NCBI GenBank assembly: GCA_024229695.1
Contig: JAAESD010000333.1
Location: 1-57,667, forward strand
Length of the DNA stretch: 57,667 nt
DNA from: a bacterium
GTDB lineage: Bacteria > Krumholzibacteriota > Krumholzibacteriia > LZORAL124-64-63
Direction: 5' to 3'
Made by a program: the position numbers and the translations under genes
Notes under the pieces: generated by a model
What the model was told of the DNA's origin: nothing
Database searches by the model: none
The model's input: the letters and a program-made list of their open reading frames with translations, nothing else
Shown here: positions 1 through 9,023 of the stretch, in pieces
How the letters are laid out: every line of letters begins with the position of its first letter
How positions within the stretch are numbered: position 1 is the stretch's first letter

Positions 1-328
1 GTGTCCCAGAAATAAGCTCCACTTCACTATATGTTTTTGGTATAATATTTTTGTGCTCACTGAGAACTTCTTCCTCATTAACAGATAAATAAACAGAAAC
101 GCCAACCCGCCCATCAAAGGAACCATTCTCATTCTCAATAAAACGAATTTCCCTGTTTGGTACTGAGAAAATGAATTCGAGATCCAGTAATCCGTCGCTA
201 CGATAGTTGCTTACTGCATCAATAGTATATCGGAGATCTCCCTCACCTTCGAATGGTGTTAACAGAGCAGCAAACAAGTTCGAACTCAATAAAAGAACTA
301 AGAATAATCCGAGAAACATCCTATACAT
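1..328 (-). CDS. Exported protein, N-terminal part, GWxTD-family-like (partial)
   Basis: This is the first 109 codons of a gene that runs off the left edge. The start at 328 has GAGGTG eight bases upstream. The product begins MYRMFLGLFLVLLLSSNLFA, a clear signal peptide. The mature part (for example DGLLDLEFIFSVPNREIRF) resembles the N-terminal beta-rich region of GWxTD-domain proteins, which occur in FCB bacteria and have no well-established role. The diagnostic GWxTD motif would lie further on, outside the window, so the family is inferred from a fragment. The terminator at 391-430 separates it from the porV-like gene upstream, so it probably has its own promoter in 329-390, which I could not define. 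Confidence 0.6.
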   Translation of the reverse strand, partial: MYRMFLGLFLVLLLSSNLFAALLTPFEGEGDLRYTIDAVSNYRSDGLLDLEFIFSVPNREIRFIENENGSFDGRVGVSVYLSVNEEEVLSEHKNIIPKTYSEVELISGT

Positions 329-390
329 AAGGCACCTCTCAATCTCAAAACCTCTCTCACAGCATACACACAATACTCAAGTGCTGATAT

Positions 391-430
391 AAAAAAAGCC
401 ACCTGTTCCCTGGAGGTGGAACAGGTGGCT
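391..430 (-). terminator. Intrinsic terminator after the porV-like gene
   Basis: Read on the minus strand, a perfect 12-bp stem (398-409 with 418-429, GCCACCTGTTCC arm) with an 8-base loop is followed by seven T (391-397). It lies 15 bases past the stop codon of the porV-like gene and closes the TonB receptor/cargo/PorV unit. Confidence 0.92.
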
Positions 431-444
431 CAGAACAAAACCAA

Positions 445-1377
445 TTAGTATATGAAAGACATGCTCAATCTGTGAACGTAATGTAATGCTCCCATATCAA
501 CCATGCTGTAATCAGTTATAATACGTGAGTATTTACCGGTCTTCAAAACAGTGCCGAAGCCCCATGTGAAGCCATCAGTATCATAACCAAGATTATATCC
601 CATTCTGCCATAGAATGTATCTCGCATGTTATACTCTAGACCAAAGTTTGATCTCTCGGCATTATCAGCTGGATGTTGAAATTCGGCAGCAATCAACAAA
701 CTTTGGTGATCGGTCCCAAAGGCTTTAAAGCTTCCACCTACTTTAAAGTTTGTTGGCATTTTAGCCGCTCTCTCATCAAAGGTGATTTTCCCACCAAGAT
801 TTTGAATCACCATACCAAGGCGCATGTCTTTGATACCTATCCGGTACAAAATACCAAAGTCCATACTACCGGTATTTACTGCCTGTTCAGCAAGTCCCAT
901 ATGAATAAAGTTCGCAGTTAAACCTGCAGAAAACTTATCGGTCCAGAACTGGCTGTATGAAAAACCAAAAGAGGTTGACCCAGCATCAAAAGACTGACCA
1001 TTTCCTTCTGGTTCATAAGCAGTCCTGACAATCATAGGGTCAAGCCAAAACGCTCTCATAGATATTCCAAAAGTACCTGGAATTATACTAGGATTGAAAG
1101 CGAGAACGGCTGAACTCAAATTAGTATCAGCAGGCCATTCTACCTGAGAAACATGGAATTCATTTCTTCTTACTTCAACAAGCCCAGCAGGATTCCAAAA
1201 AACAGAGCTTGCATCATCAGCTACAGCAGTAAATGCTGAGCCCATAGCAGTTGCTCTGGCACTGGTACCAACTTCAAGAAATTGAGCACCATAAGTTCCA
1301 ACTTTTTCGAAGAACTCAGCCTGAGCAACAAGTGGCAACATAACAGCCACCAGGGTCAGAAACAGAATGCGCTTCAT
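445..1377 (-). CDS. PorV/PorQ family outer-membrane beta-barrel protein
   Basis: The 310-residue product starts at 1377, where GGAGGT sits four bases before ATG; a longer reading frame from a TTG at 1425 lacks such a site. Residues 1-20 are a signal peptide (MKRILFLTLVAVMLPLVAQA). Residues about 37-67 carry the family signature GTSARATAMG, then DDASSVFWNPAGL. The rest is alternating beta strand typical of FadL-like barrels. PorV is the shuttle that collects T9SS cargo at the SprA pore and hands it to the attachment machinery; PorQ relatives are less well understood. It follows a sorting-domain protein with a gap of about 58 bases and ends the transcription unit. Whether it is true PorV or a cargo-specific relative cannot be told here. 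Confidence 0.85.
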   Translation of the reverse strand: MKRILFLTLVAVMLPLVAQAEFFEKVGTYGAQFLEVGTSARATAMGSAFTAVADDASSVFWNPAGLVEVRRNEFHVSQVEWPADTNLSSAVLAFNPSIIPGTFGISMRAFWLDPMIVRTAYEPEGNGQSFDAGSTSFGFSYSQFWTDKFSAGLTANFIHMGLAEQAVNTGSMDFGILYRIGIKDMRLGMVIQNLGGKITFDERAAKMPTNFKVGGSFKAFGTDHQSLLIAAEFQHPADNAERSNFGLEYNMRDTFYGRMGYNLGYDTDGFTWGFGTVLKTGKYSRIITDYSMVDMGALHYVHRLSMSFIY

Positions 1378-1435
1378 TTTACCTCCAGATCCACTACATA
1401 GTGGATTAAAAAACGGCGAGAGCAAACTTGCCCTC

Positions 1436-4237
1436 TTACCGAATCACAACAAACTTGCCAATAAAATCATCAAAAGCACTACCATCGGAACTAACCGAAT
1501 ACAGGTAAATGCCACTAACTACTTCCTGCCCATTCCTACTGACCAGGTTCCATTCAGCTTCACCATAACCATTTGTGCCATCATGAATGACTGTTTCAAT
1601 CAAATCACCATTAACCGAAAATATACTAATGGTATTTCTCGCTTGAGGAAGATTTGCAAACTTGACTCGCACACCGGTAGGGTCATCACCATTTGGATAA
1701 AATTCCTGGAATTCTGCCAACGATTCCCTTGTTGCCGGGTTTGGATAAACATAAATATTAGCACCATAAATGGCTCTGTCCTCAGCAGTCTGAGCACTAA
1801 AAGCCGGAACAGTATGGGTGAATGAAGAACCAGGGTCACCAACAAGCCCGCTACCAGTTATTGTAACTTCATTTTCATCCAGCTCTATCAAATGATCAGA
1901 TGCAGTCACAGAATAGAAATACAAAAATCCATTATGGATGTCTGTATCAATATATTCATAAAACTGTACTGGCACTTTCAATGCAACATTAGGACTTGTT
2001 TGTTCGCGTCCAGCAACCATGAAAAAGGTATCAAGTTCAGCTGGATATCCCTGCCAAGGTAGTAGTCCTTCATAGCCAGGAATTACTGAACCAAATCGGT
2101 CAAACAAGTTAGGACTGCTGCTAAGCAAACCTAGCGAGTCTGCATCGACAACATACTGCATAGCACTGCTCAGTCCATAGAACTGAGGATCATCCAGACA
2201 CCTTGGTCTGTATGCTATTTCTTCAAGCCCTGTATTTAATCCCAAAGGCAACGTATCGATCACTGTTGTGTCCAGGTCACCAATAACTACTGCTCTTGTA
2301 TTATAGTAGTAGTTATCCAGGTCATATTCAGAGATTAGCTGCCACAGGCCACTTTCTGGACCATTTTCAATTGAAGATCCAAATGGGCGATCCCAGTTAT
2401 CTGCACGCCATATTCTATAAGATTCAAAATCAAGCTGATTTACCCTTATATCAGGTGTTACTTCACTAATATTGTCCCAATACACATGCACTGAAGCATC
2501 TGTAGGCCATAATCTCATTCCAGGAGGCGGTGGAGCCATGCCAACCAGCCAATTAATTCGGAATTCGTTACCGCTAATACCTGTACAACCAGCTTTTGAA
2601 TCATCTTGTATCTCAGGATTCCAGCAGTTCCAGTTTCCAATCAACATATTATCGCCGGTACACTCCTGACCCAGCTGACGGGCACATTCAAAACAATTGT
2701 CCATGTTAACAAATACACACTGATCGTTAGCCTCAGCATCGAAGAACATATCATCTGATTCAATCATAGGTTGACTGAGATAGAACTCCTGAGTAATACA
2801 GGTTGTATCCATATAATCTGCCCTGAATGCATATATTGGACTTTGACCACCTACATCAGAATAATCACTTAGACAAATTTTAGTTTCACGTCCATTCACG
2901 CCTGTTTCCGGATTTTTATCATTATTAAAGAAGTTTCCATAAAAAGTTAATGCAGCTTCTGCGGCATTTGCTTTCAAACCTTCCAACCCGGTACCAACAA
3001 CAAGCCCTGCCTGAAATTGAAGAGAATCATCAGGTTCCAGTTTCTGGAAGGGACCAGCTGAAACTAAAAATCGAAAATCGTTTTCTTTTGCTTCATTTGT
3101 ATCTGGATCACGCTCATCAGCTGCAAGGAGCTCATACCTTTCCGCATCATTTGTAGGGTCTCCACCCTGATCAAAAGCAGCTTGCCCGGAGAAGGATTGG
3201 AAAGAACGTAGCTTTACTTTTTCTGGAGCTCTCAACCCGGTTGGATCAATATCATGACCTAAGAATATAACACCGAAATAGCCTGTAGCTTCTCCGCCGT
3301 CACCATCTTTGTCATACATGTATCCAACTGAAACTGGAACCCAGCTCTCATCCCTTGCCTGAACCATACCATCAAAGCTACCAGCCAGATCATCGTCAGC
3401 TCTACCAGGTGTATTTCGCTTACCTATATCACTGTCTGCAAATAAACCGATATACACATCATCAATAGAAGCAACACCGATGTTTGTAATTTCAAAATCA
3501 AAACCTACAAAGTCATCAGCATCATCATTTTCCCATGCATATGCACTCTGTACTATCTTCAAGTTCAAAGGAGTATGATCAGGGTAACGCTCAGAAGCAA
3601 GACGAGTGTTGTCATAAAGAGTACAAACCATCATCTGGTTTCCCACTTGGCCAAAATCTTCATCAATCAGGCCGTCGCCATCGTCGTCATAGCCATCCAG
3701 AGTCTCTTCATCTATGAAATCATCTTCATCATCATCAGCACCAGCTTCAGGAAGTCTTTTACCACCAGCCAAATCATTGCCAATAGGACGCGTGATATTA
3801 CCACTAATTGCTTCATAAATGGTATCTTCAATCTCAGTCCTTGCCACAATTTCACGTTCATATTGACCTGTAGAAACTAGCTTCTCACCTAGCATAACTC
3901 CGCCAACCCAAAGCCCAGCGCACCATAAGTACTCAACACCACTACCAGCAGGCCACTGAGCAGATGGAGCATCACACCATGAACAGGTTGATCCAGCCAT
4001 AGAACCTATCAAACCGAAGTTTGTAATGTTAACATGTAGTTCACCTACATTCATAACATACGACCCATCGGTTATAAATGCCCCGTTAGGATTTCCGGCT
4101 CCCCATTCAAACTCATCCATATCGGCCCATGCAAAGGCAGAAACAGCCAGTACCATGAGGAATGAGACCATTGCGGCAAGCGCCAGTAACTGTCGTGAAG
4201 AACAGTTATAAGTTATGCGCCAATTCCGACGATCCAT
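1436..4237 (-). CDS. Large secreted protein with T9SS type A C-terminal sorting domain
   Basis: The 933-residue product has an N-terminal hydrophobic signal (about residues 15-37). An Asp/Glu-rich stretch lies at about 166-196 (includes DGYDDDGDGLIDEDFG), similar to calcium-binding DxDxDG loops. A cysteine-rich part follows near the middle (about 507-550). The last 110 residues form a T9SS type A sorting domain: YPNP near 831-834, GIYLYSV near 906-912, and the terminal strand GKFVVIR. Such domains send proteins through SprA and are then removed or used for anchoring. GAAAGGAATC precedes the ATG at 4237. It sits between a TonB receptor and a PorV-like protein in one unit. Its own activity is not recognisable; I see no catalytic domain. 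Confidence 0.85.
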   Translation of the reverse strand: MDRRNWRITYNCSSRQLLALAAMVSFLMVLAVSAFAWADMDEFEWGAGNPNGAFITDGSYVMNVGELHVNITNFGLIGSMAGSTCSWCDAPSAQWPAGSGVEYLWCAGLWVGGVMLGEKLVSTGQYEREIVARTEIEDTIYEAISGNITRPIGNDLAGGKRLPEAGADDDEDDFIDEETLDGYDDDGDGLIDEDFGQVGNQMMVCTLYDNTRLASERYPDHTPLNLKIVQSAYAWENDDADDFVGFDFEITNIGVASIDDVYIGLFADSDIGKRNTPGRADDDLAGSFDGMVQARDESWVPVSVGYMYDKDGDGGEATGYFGVIFLGHDIDPTGLRAPEKVKLRSFQSFSGQAAFDQGGDPTNDAERYELLAADERDPDTNEAKENDFRFLVSAGPFQKLEPDDSLQFQAGLVVGTGLEGLKANAAEAALTFYGNFFNNDKNPETGVNGRETKICLSDYSDVGGQSPIYAFRADYMDTTCITQEFYLSQPMIESDDMFFDAEANDQCVFVNMDNCFECARQLGQECTGDNMLIGNWNCWNPEIQDDSKAGCTGISGNEFRINWLVGMAPPPPGMRLWPTDASVHVYWDNISEVTPDIRVNQLDFESYRIWRADNWDRPFGSSIENGPESGLWQLISEYDLDNYYYNTRAVVIGDLDTTVIDTLPLGLNTGLEEIAYRPRCLDDPQFYGLSSAMQYVVDADSLGLLSSSPNLFDRFGSVIPGYEGLLPWQGYPAELDTFFMVAGREQTSPNVALKVPVQFYEYIDTDIHNGFLYFYSVTASDHLIELDENEVTITGSGLVGDPGSSFTHTVPAFSAQTAEDRAIYGANIYVYPNPATRESLAEFQEFYPNGDDPTGVRVKFANLPQARNTISIFSVNGDLIETVIHDGTNGYGEAEWNLVSRNGQEVVSGIYLYSVSSDGSAFDDFIGKFVVIR

Positions 4238-4294
4238 ATTTCGATTCCTTTCTTGCCATCCAAATTTTCAGACATCCACTACAAGCATGCTGAT

Positions 4295-7200
4295 CTAGAA
4301 ATCCCAGCGTACACCTACGCGGAAAAGACGATGCATTCCAAAGACCCGTGGGTCAACAATTGGAATGAATTCACTGTAATTGTCACCATTGGCATCCTGC
4401 AAGTAAGCACCACCGTACTTACCAGTCTCAGTTAGATACGAATTACCTGCATTACCTGCATTGTTCATACCCGGATTGAGCCCGCCACCGGTAGCTAAAA
4501 CTTGATCCTGATTCAACAAGTTCCTTGCTTGCATCGTAAGTTTAAGTTCCTGACCATAGAGATTGACATCTCTTGATGCTTGCAAGGTGAGGTCATAAGT
4601 TGCAGGGAATCTCATACTATTTTCTACCAGAGGATCTGCTTTTCTTGCGTATCTGTCATTTGGTGTCCATGGGAAACCAGTGCTGAAAGAAAAGTCCAAA
4701 GAGCTTGACCAAGACCCCGGTTCGCTTAACAAGAGGCGGAAGTTGAAAGCGTGCCTTATATCCCAATTAAGAGGAAGCTCCTGATTTGGCAAGAACTCCA
4801 GACCTTCCGGATTTCCACCAAACTCCTGAGAAGAAGCAACACCATCAGCATATGCATATGTATAATTAAGGCTATACTCAAATTTATTGTTATAGCGCTT
4901 GTCTAGAGTAAACTCCAGACCTCTTGAAGATGCATAGGCCTTGTTGATATAACGAGCCAGAGTATTTCCTGTCTCCTCATCTGTTACCGTTGTTGCTGCG
5001 ATCAAGTCGTAAATATCACGACTGTATATAGCTACTGTACCAGCCAGGAAATCAGTAAACTGATGCTTGATTCCAGCCTGGTAGGCAACTGTTGATTCAC
5101 TCATCAGATTTGGGTTACCAAGGGTTCCTGTATTACCTATTGGGTCCTGACTACTGAACAAAGAGGCCCTAGGTGGTGGTTGGATAAAGCGTCCGTAGTG
5201 AAAACTGAATCCATCACGTTCAGTAATTGGAAATGCAAAACCAAGACGTGGTGAGAATTGGTGTTTATATTTAATTACATTATTGTTAACATCTTCATTC
5301 TGTAACTCGATTGCAGCAGCCGATCCCGGAGAGAACATATCCCAGCGGAAACCATAGTTTACAACCATTCCTTCATGTGCCCATCTATCCTGGACATACC
5401 ATGCTGCTTCAGGGTTGTAGGTATGGAAGACATTACTGTTGCCACCAAGTGTATATTCACCTGTAAACCTGTTTCGGCGTTCAATAGCCGGATTGGCTAA
5501 AAATTTACGCTCAATATCATTATACTGAATTTGAATTCCTGTTTTAACCAGGTGACCTTTCCATCTGGTACTGGTGATATCGAACTTGGTCATATAGGTT
5601 CGCGAATATTCTTCTCCATAAAAATTATTGTCACTTGTTGTAATAAACAAGGGATTCAGTGGATCTGTATAATAATCCGACCCAGTCAGATACAAGGAAG
5701 TATGTCCATAAAACAGGTTTGGAGACCAGATACCACCATGGTTGAAGTCCCATGGATCTTTACCATCAACTGTACTTCTAAAATCAAAAGAAACCAGACT
5801 GAGTTTTAACGAGTAAAATGTTTCATCAGTGATATTATGGGACAGTACAAATTTAATCTGCTGGTTGAGAGTCAAATTTTCACCGCTACGGTCAGCAGAG
5901 TTAAAACTGACATAAGATGAATCTTCCTGGGCAGTTGAAAATGCAGAGTGAGGATACCTGAATCCTGCAAACCCAGGCTCGGCAACCACACTATACATTC
6001 GCCCATCAACAGCTCTTACTTCAAGGACAGGGACAACCTGCCTGATCAAGCTGGAGTTTCGAGAATCATAAACAATTGTTGGACGAGCAGTATTATTCAT
6101 ATTCTCATACCACGGTCCATAATAAACAGGTATATAACCGCCAGAGTAAAGTAACAGACTACCGCCACCCTGCTGCCTGACCTCTACAACCAGAGGCATA
6201 TAAATAATTTTGCGTGCGTAACCGGATACACTCCAGTTTGGAGAATAGCCTTGACCTGCCCTATAAGATAAAGAGTACTCACCAGTAAGACGTAAACCTT
6301 CATTGAAGGCATACTTCCACTTTGTGGAACCCTTTACAGAGTTTGATTGGCGGCGACGGAATTGGAACATGGTCACATCACCAAGGTTAACTCGATATTC
6401 AGGCCTGGTTGCTACAGAAAAATTCTCTGTATCGGTAAAATTCATATCTCCTGATACGAAGTAAGTCAATTTCTCATGAGGAGTTGGACCACCAAACCCA
6501 AACTCTAGTCGATCATAGTTGGTGTAAGTTTTGTCCTGCCGGCCAAAATCATCTGTCAGATACCTTATTGCACCTTCAAACTTATCAGTACCTGAACGGG
6601 TTACCATATTTACAACACCACTCATAGCACTACCATATTCAGCGTCCATACCACCAGTGGTAGTAGTGACTGCTTCAACGGCCATTGCAGAAACATCAAC
6701 GGATCCACCACCCATAGGGTTATCCACAGGGACATCATCAATTCGCATTGATACTTCACCGCTTCGACCACCACGGACATACAGCTCTCCACCACGCATA
6801 ACCACACCGGCCTGCTTGGAGACCGCCTCTTCAATTGAATCCACTGCATATTTAGACAGACGTTCCTGGCCCAGTTTCTGTTCAGATTTTGCGGATGTTA
6901 CTTCAACCATAAATGCTGCACCTTCAATGGCAATGGCATCAATGGTTTCAACAATTACAACTTCCATATTAAATTGAAGTTCAGTTGTTTCGTTGGGCAC
7001 AACTGTTACAGTAACTTCCTGTTCAGCATATCCAAGATACAGCACCTGCACTACATGTTCTCCGGCTTTCAATCCTCTGAAATAGAAGACACCACCACCA
7101 AGTGACATCGTACCGCGTGTGGTTCCTTTTAAAAGAACGTTTGCATAATCAAGGAACTCGCCTGTTTCTCCATCTCGTATGACACCTTTAATAGTGCCAA

Positions 7201-7300
7201 CTCCCTGGGCCGCTGCAATTGAAGGCAAAAGCAACAACACCAGCAAAGAAGCAAAGCAAAGTTTTTCTATTTTTTTCATGTGCCGTGAACGACGGAGCAT
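4295..7300 (-). CDS. TonB-dependent outer-membrane receptor with carboxypeptidase-regulatory-like domain
   Basis: The 1001-residue product imports or recognises an unknown ligand at the outer membrane. I chose the ATG at 7300 (AAAGGGGCGG upstream); a TTG ten codons earlier is less likely. A signal peptide ends near residue 31 (PSIAAA, then Gln). Residues about 34-115 are a carboxypeptidase-regulatory-like beta domain, and about 135-245 are the plug (VRGGRSGEVSMRIDDVPVDN, then GGMDAEYGSAMSGVVNMVTR). The rest is a 22-strand-type barrel ending in Phe (GVRWDF), as expected for BAM substrates. No SusD gene adjoins it; instead a sorting-domain protein and a PorV-like protein follow. The ligand cannot be inferred. 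Confidence 0.92.
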   Translation of the reverse strand: MLRRSRHMKKIEKLCFASLLVLLLLPSIAAAQGVGTIKGVIRDGETGEFLDYANVLLKGTTRGTMSLGGGVFYFRGLKAGEHVVQVLYLGYAEQEVTVTVVPNETTELQFNMEVVIVETIDAIAIEGAAFMVEVTSAKSEQKLGQERLSKYAVDSIEEAVSKQAGVVMRGGELYVRGGRSGEVSMRIDDVPVDNPMGGGSVDVSAMAVEAVTTTTGGMDAEYGSAMSGVVNMVTRSGTDKFEGAIRYLTDDFGRQDKTYTNYDRLEFGFGGPTPHEKLTYFVSGDMNFTDTENFSVATRPEYRVNLGDVTMFQFRRRQSNSVKGSTKWKYAFNEGLRLTGEYSLSYRAGQGYSPNWSVSGYARKIIYMPLVVEVRQQGGGSLLLYSGGYIPVYYGPWYENMNNTARPTIVYDSRNSSLIRQVVPVLEVRAVDGRMYSVVAEPGFAGFRYPHSAFSTAQEDSSYVSFNSADRSGENLTLNQQIKFVLSHNITDETFYSLKLSLVSFDFRSTVDGKDPWDFNHGGIWSPNLFYGHTSLYLTGSDYYTDPLNPLFITTSDNNFYGEEYSRTYMTKFDITSTRWKGHLVKTGIQIQYNDIERKFLANPAIERRNRFTGEYTLGGNSNVFHTYNPEAAWYVQDRWAHEGMVVNYGFRWDMFSPGSAAAIELQNEDVNNNVIKYKHQFSPRLGFAFPITERDGFSFHYGRFIQPPPRASLFSSQDPIGNTGTLGNPNLMSESTVAYQAGIKHQFTDFLAGTVAIYSRDIYDLIAATTVTDEETGNTLARYINKAYASSRGLEFTLDKRYNNKFEYSLNYTYAYADGVASSQEFGGNPEGLEFLPNQELPLNWDIRHAFNFRLLLSEPGSWSSSLDFSFSTGFPWTPNDRYARKADPLVENSMRFPATYDLTLQASRDVNLYGQELKLTMQARNLLNQDQVLATGGGLNPGMNNAGNAGNSYLTETGKYGGAYLQDANGDNYSEFIPIVDPRVFGMHRLFRVGVRWDF

Positions 7301-7480
7301 ATGCCCGCCCCTTTCATCGGTCTGAAGCAAACTGAAAATTCAGTTACGCATCAGGTACATACCGTCACACAGTGCCGCTAAAAAATGCGACAATGCGAAA
7401 CCTTAAAAATCATTCAGCCATCCAGCAATAAAACAATGATGACATAAATGGAGTAATCACCAATCAGCATTCCGAAATTG

Positions 7481-7509
7481 AATATAGAGATTGCAAAAAC
7501 GACTGTCAA
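7481..7509 (-). promoter_or_regulatory. Sigma70-like promoter for the TonB receptor unit
   Basis: On the minus strand TTGACA (7504-7509), a 17-base spacer and TATATT (7481-7486) form a near-consensus promoter. Transcription would start near 7474, leaving a leader of about 170 nt before the ATG at 7300. The leader holds one short perfect hairpin (7330-7345, AACTGA arms) close to the ribosome-binding site. Confidence 0.75.
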
Positions 7510-7529
7510 CCTTACATGTTAAGCTATTA

Positions 7530-9023
7530 TTAACAGTTATCAGTAAACTTCAGCTTGAGCCCCGCAGGATCAGTTGCTGCAGCCAGCAGTTTTTGCGTAA
7601 ATGAGTGTACTGGAATATCATCCGGACTCATTTCCTCTATGATTTTTCCGTCTGACATTATCGAAAATGAATCAGCATAATTCAATGCTTCTACCAGATT
7701 ATGAGTTATCAAAACAACAGTTAAACCACTGTTTTGGCAGAGTGACTGCAAGAGCTCCATTATTATTCGCGATTGAATAGGGTCTAAAGAGCTTACTGGT
7801 TCATCTGCTATCAACAACTTCGGAGAAGCAGCTAAAGATCGGGCTATAGCTACCCTCTGACACTCGCCACCACTTAAGGTATGTGGCTTGACGTCCAATA
7901 GCCTCAGTGGTAAGTCCACTGCCTCGATTATATAATCCAGACCAGGTCCATTGAATTTTTCAATGACTTCCATAAGAATACTGCGAACTGTCTGCCTGGG
8001 ATCGAGTGAACTAAACGGATTCTGAAAAATCAATTGAGCAGAACTTGCCCGCGCTGCTTTTATATTATTCAGCAGCAATCCATTTATCCTGATTTCACCA
8101 CTATCAGCTTTTTTAAAACCACAGATCAACCTGGCCAGAGTAGTTTTCCCACACCCGGAATTACCTGCGATAACTTTGAATTCTCCACTTTTTACAGTCG
8201 CCGACAGGTTGTTTAAAACCACTTTGCCATCATACGATGAAGTAACACCAGATATTTCCACCAAAGGAATTTTATCTTCAGAAACTTTCTTGGAAGGCTG
8301 CTCGGGACTTACAGAAGAACCCACGTTTTCATATTTTTCCCCACATGCCTTGAGTTCAATTATGTCATCAGCAATATCATTCACCAGATTTTGGTCATGG
8401 CTTACTATAACCAAAGCCATATTGCGATCTTTTCGAACCTTAGTAAGCATAGCAATGATTTCTCTTTGTACGGTTACATCCAATGAAGTTGTTGGCTCAT
8501 CTGCCAGTAGTAATTTGGGATTACCGGCAAGCGCCATAGCGATCATTATCCGTTGGCACTGCCCTACACTCAACTGATGAGGGTATCGATAAAATAATTC
8601 TGTTATATCTTGAAGCTGTACTTCTGCCATCAATTGGTAAACGAGTTTTTCTGCACGCTTCCCTTTAATCGACATTAAATTTTCAACTGTTTCCTGCAGT
8701 TGCATCCCAACAGAAATTACTGGGTTCAAAGCTGAAACCGGGTCTTGTAAAACCAATCCTATTTCTTTGCCGGCAAGTTTTTGTCGATCGGTTTTATCAA
8801 CAACAACACCATTCCATTCTATTGTTCCCCGAGCAACTACTCCTGAAGGCTCAAGTCCAATCAAAGATAAAACAGTTAGCGATTTGCCTGTCCCGGAGCA
8901 GCCAGTTATAGCAACACATTCACCAGCTTTAACAGTGATGTCAAAAGGGTCATACAGTTTTGGAGACGTAGCATGAGTTTGGATCGATACTCCAGTTGCA
9001 GATAAAACTACTGAATTACTCAT
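7530..9023 (-). CDS. Oligopeptide-type ABC transporter, fused double ATP-binding protein
   Basis: The 497-residue protein carries two complete ATPase domains in tandem, equivalent to DppD and DppF (or OppD and OppF) joined, as in YejF. Domain 1 has Walker A GCSGTGKS (about 41-48), signature LSVGQCQR and Walker B LLLADEPTTSLD. Domain 2 has GNSGCGKT, signature LSGGECQR (about 383-390) and LLIADEPVSSLD. The ATG at 9023 overlaps the end of the upstream permease by eight bases and has GGTGAG in front. It powers import through the two permeases encoded just upstream. The first signature has V for the usual second G-position residue, a mild variation. Substrate class (peptide, nickel or other) is unknown. 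Confidence 0.88.
   Translation of the reverse strand: MSNSVVLSATGVSIQTHATSPKLYDPFDITVKAGECVAITGCSGTGKSLTVLSLIGLEPSGVVARGTIEWNGVVVDKTDRQKLAGKEIGLVLQDPVSALNPVISVGMQLQETVENLMSIKGKRAEKLVYQLMAEVQLQDITELFYRYPHQLSVGQCQRIMIAMALAGNPKLLLADEPTTSLDVTVQREIIAMLTKVRKDRNMALVIVSHDQNLVNDIADDIIELKACGEKYENVGSSVSPEQPSKKVSEDKIPLVEISGVTSSYDGKVVLNNLSATVKSGEFKVIAGNSGCGKTTLARLICGFKKADSGEIRINGLLLNNIKAARASSAQLIFQNPFSSLDPRQTVRSILMEVIEKFNGPGLDYIIEAVDLPLRLLDVKPHTLSGGECQRVAIARSLAASPKLLIADEPVSSLDPIQSRIIMELLQSLCQNSGLTVVLITHNLVEALNYADSFSIMSDGKIIEEMSPDDIPVHSFTQKLLAAATDPAGLKLKFTDNC

Noticed and set aside
7301-7480. Cobalamin or TPP riboswitch before the TonB receptor
   Set aside because: Short matches (GGCACTG, ACCTGATG) occur, but the other conserved cores of either class are missing and the leader is too short for a full B12 element.
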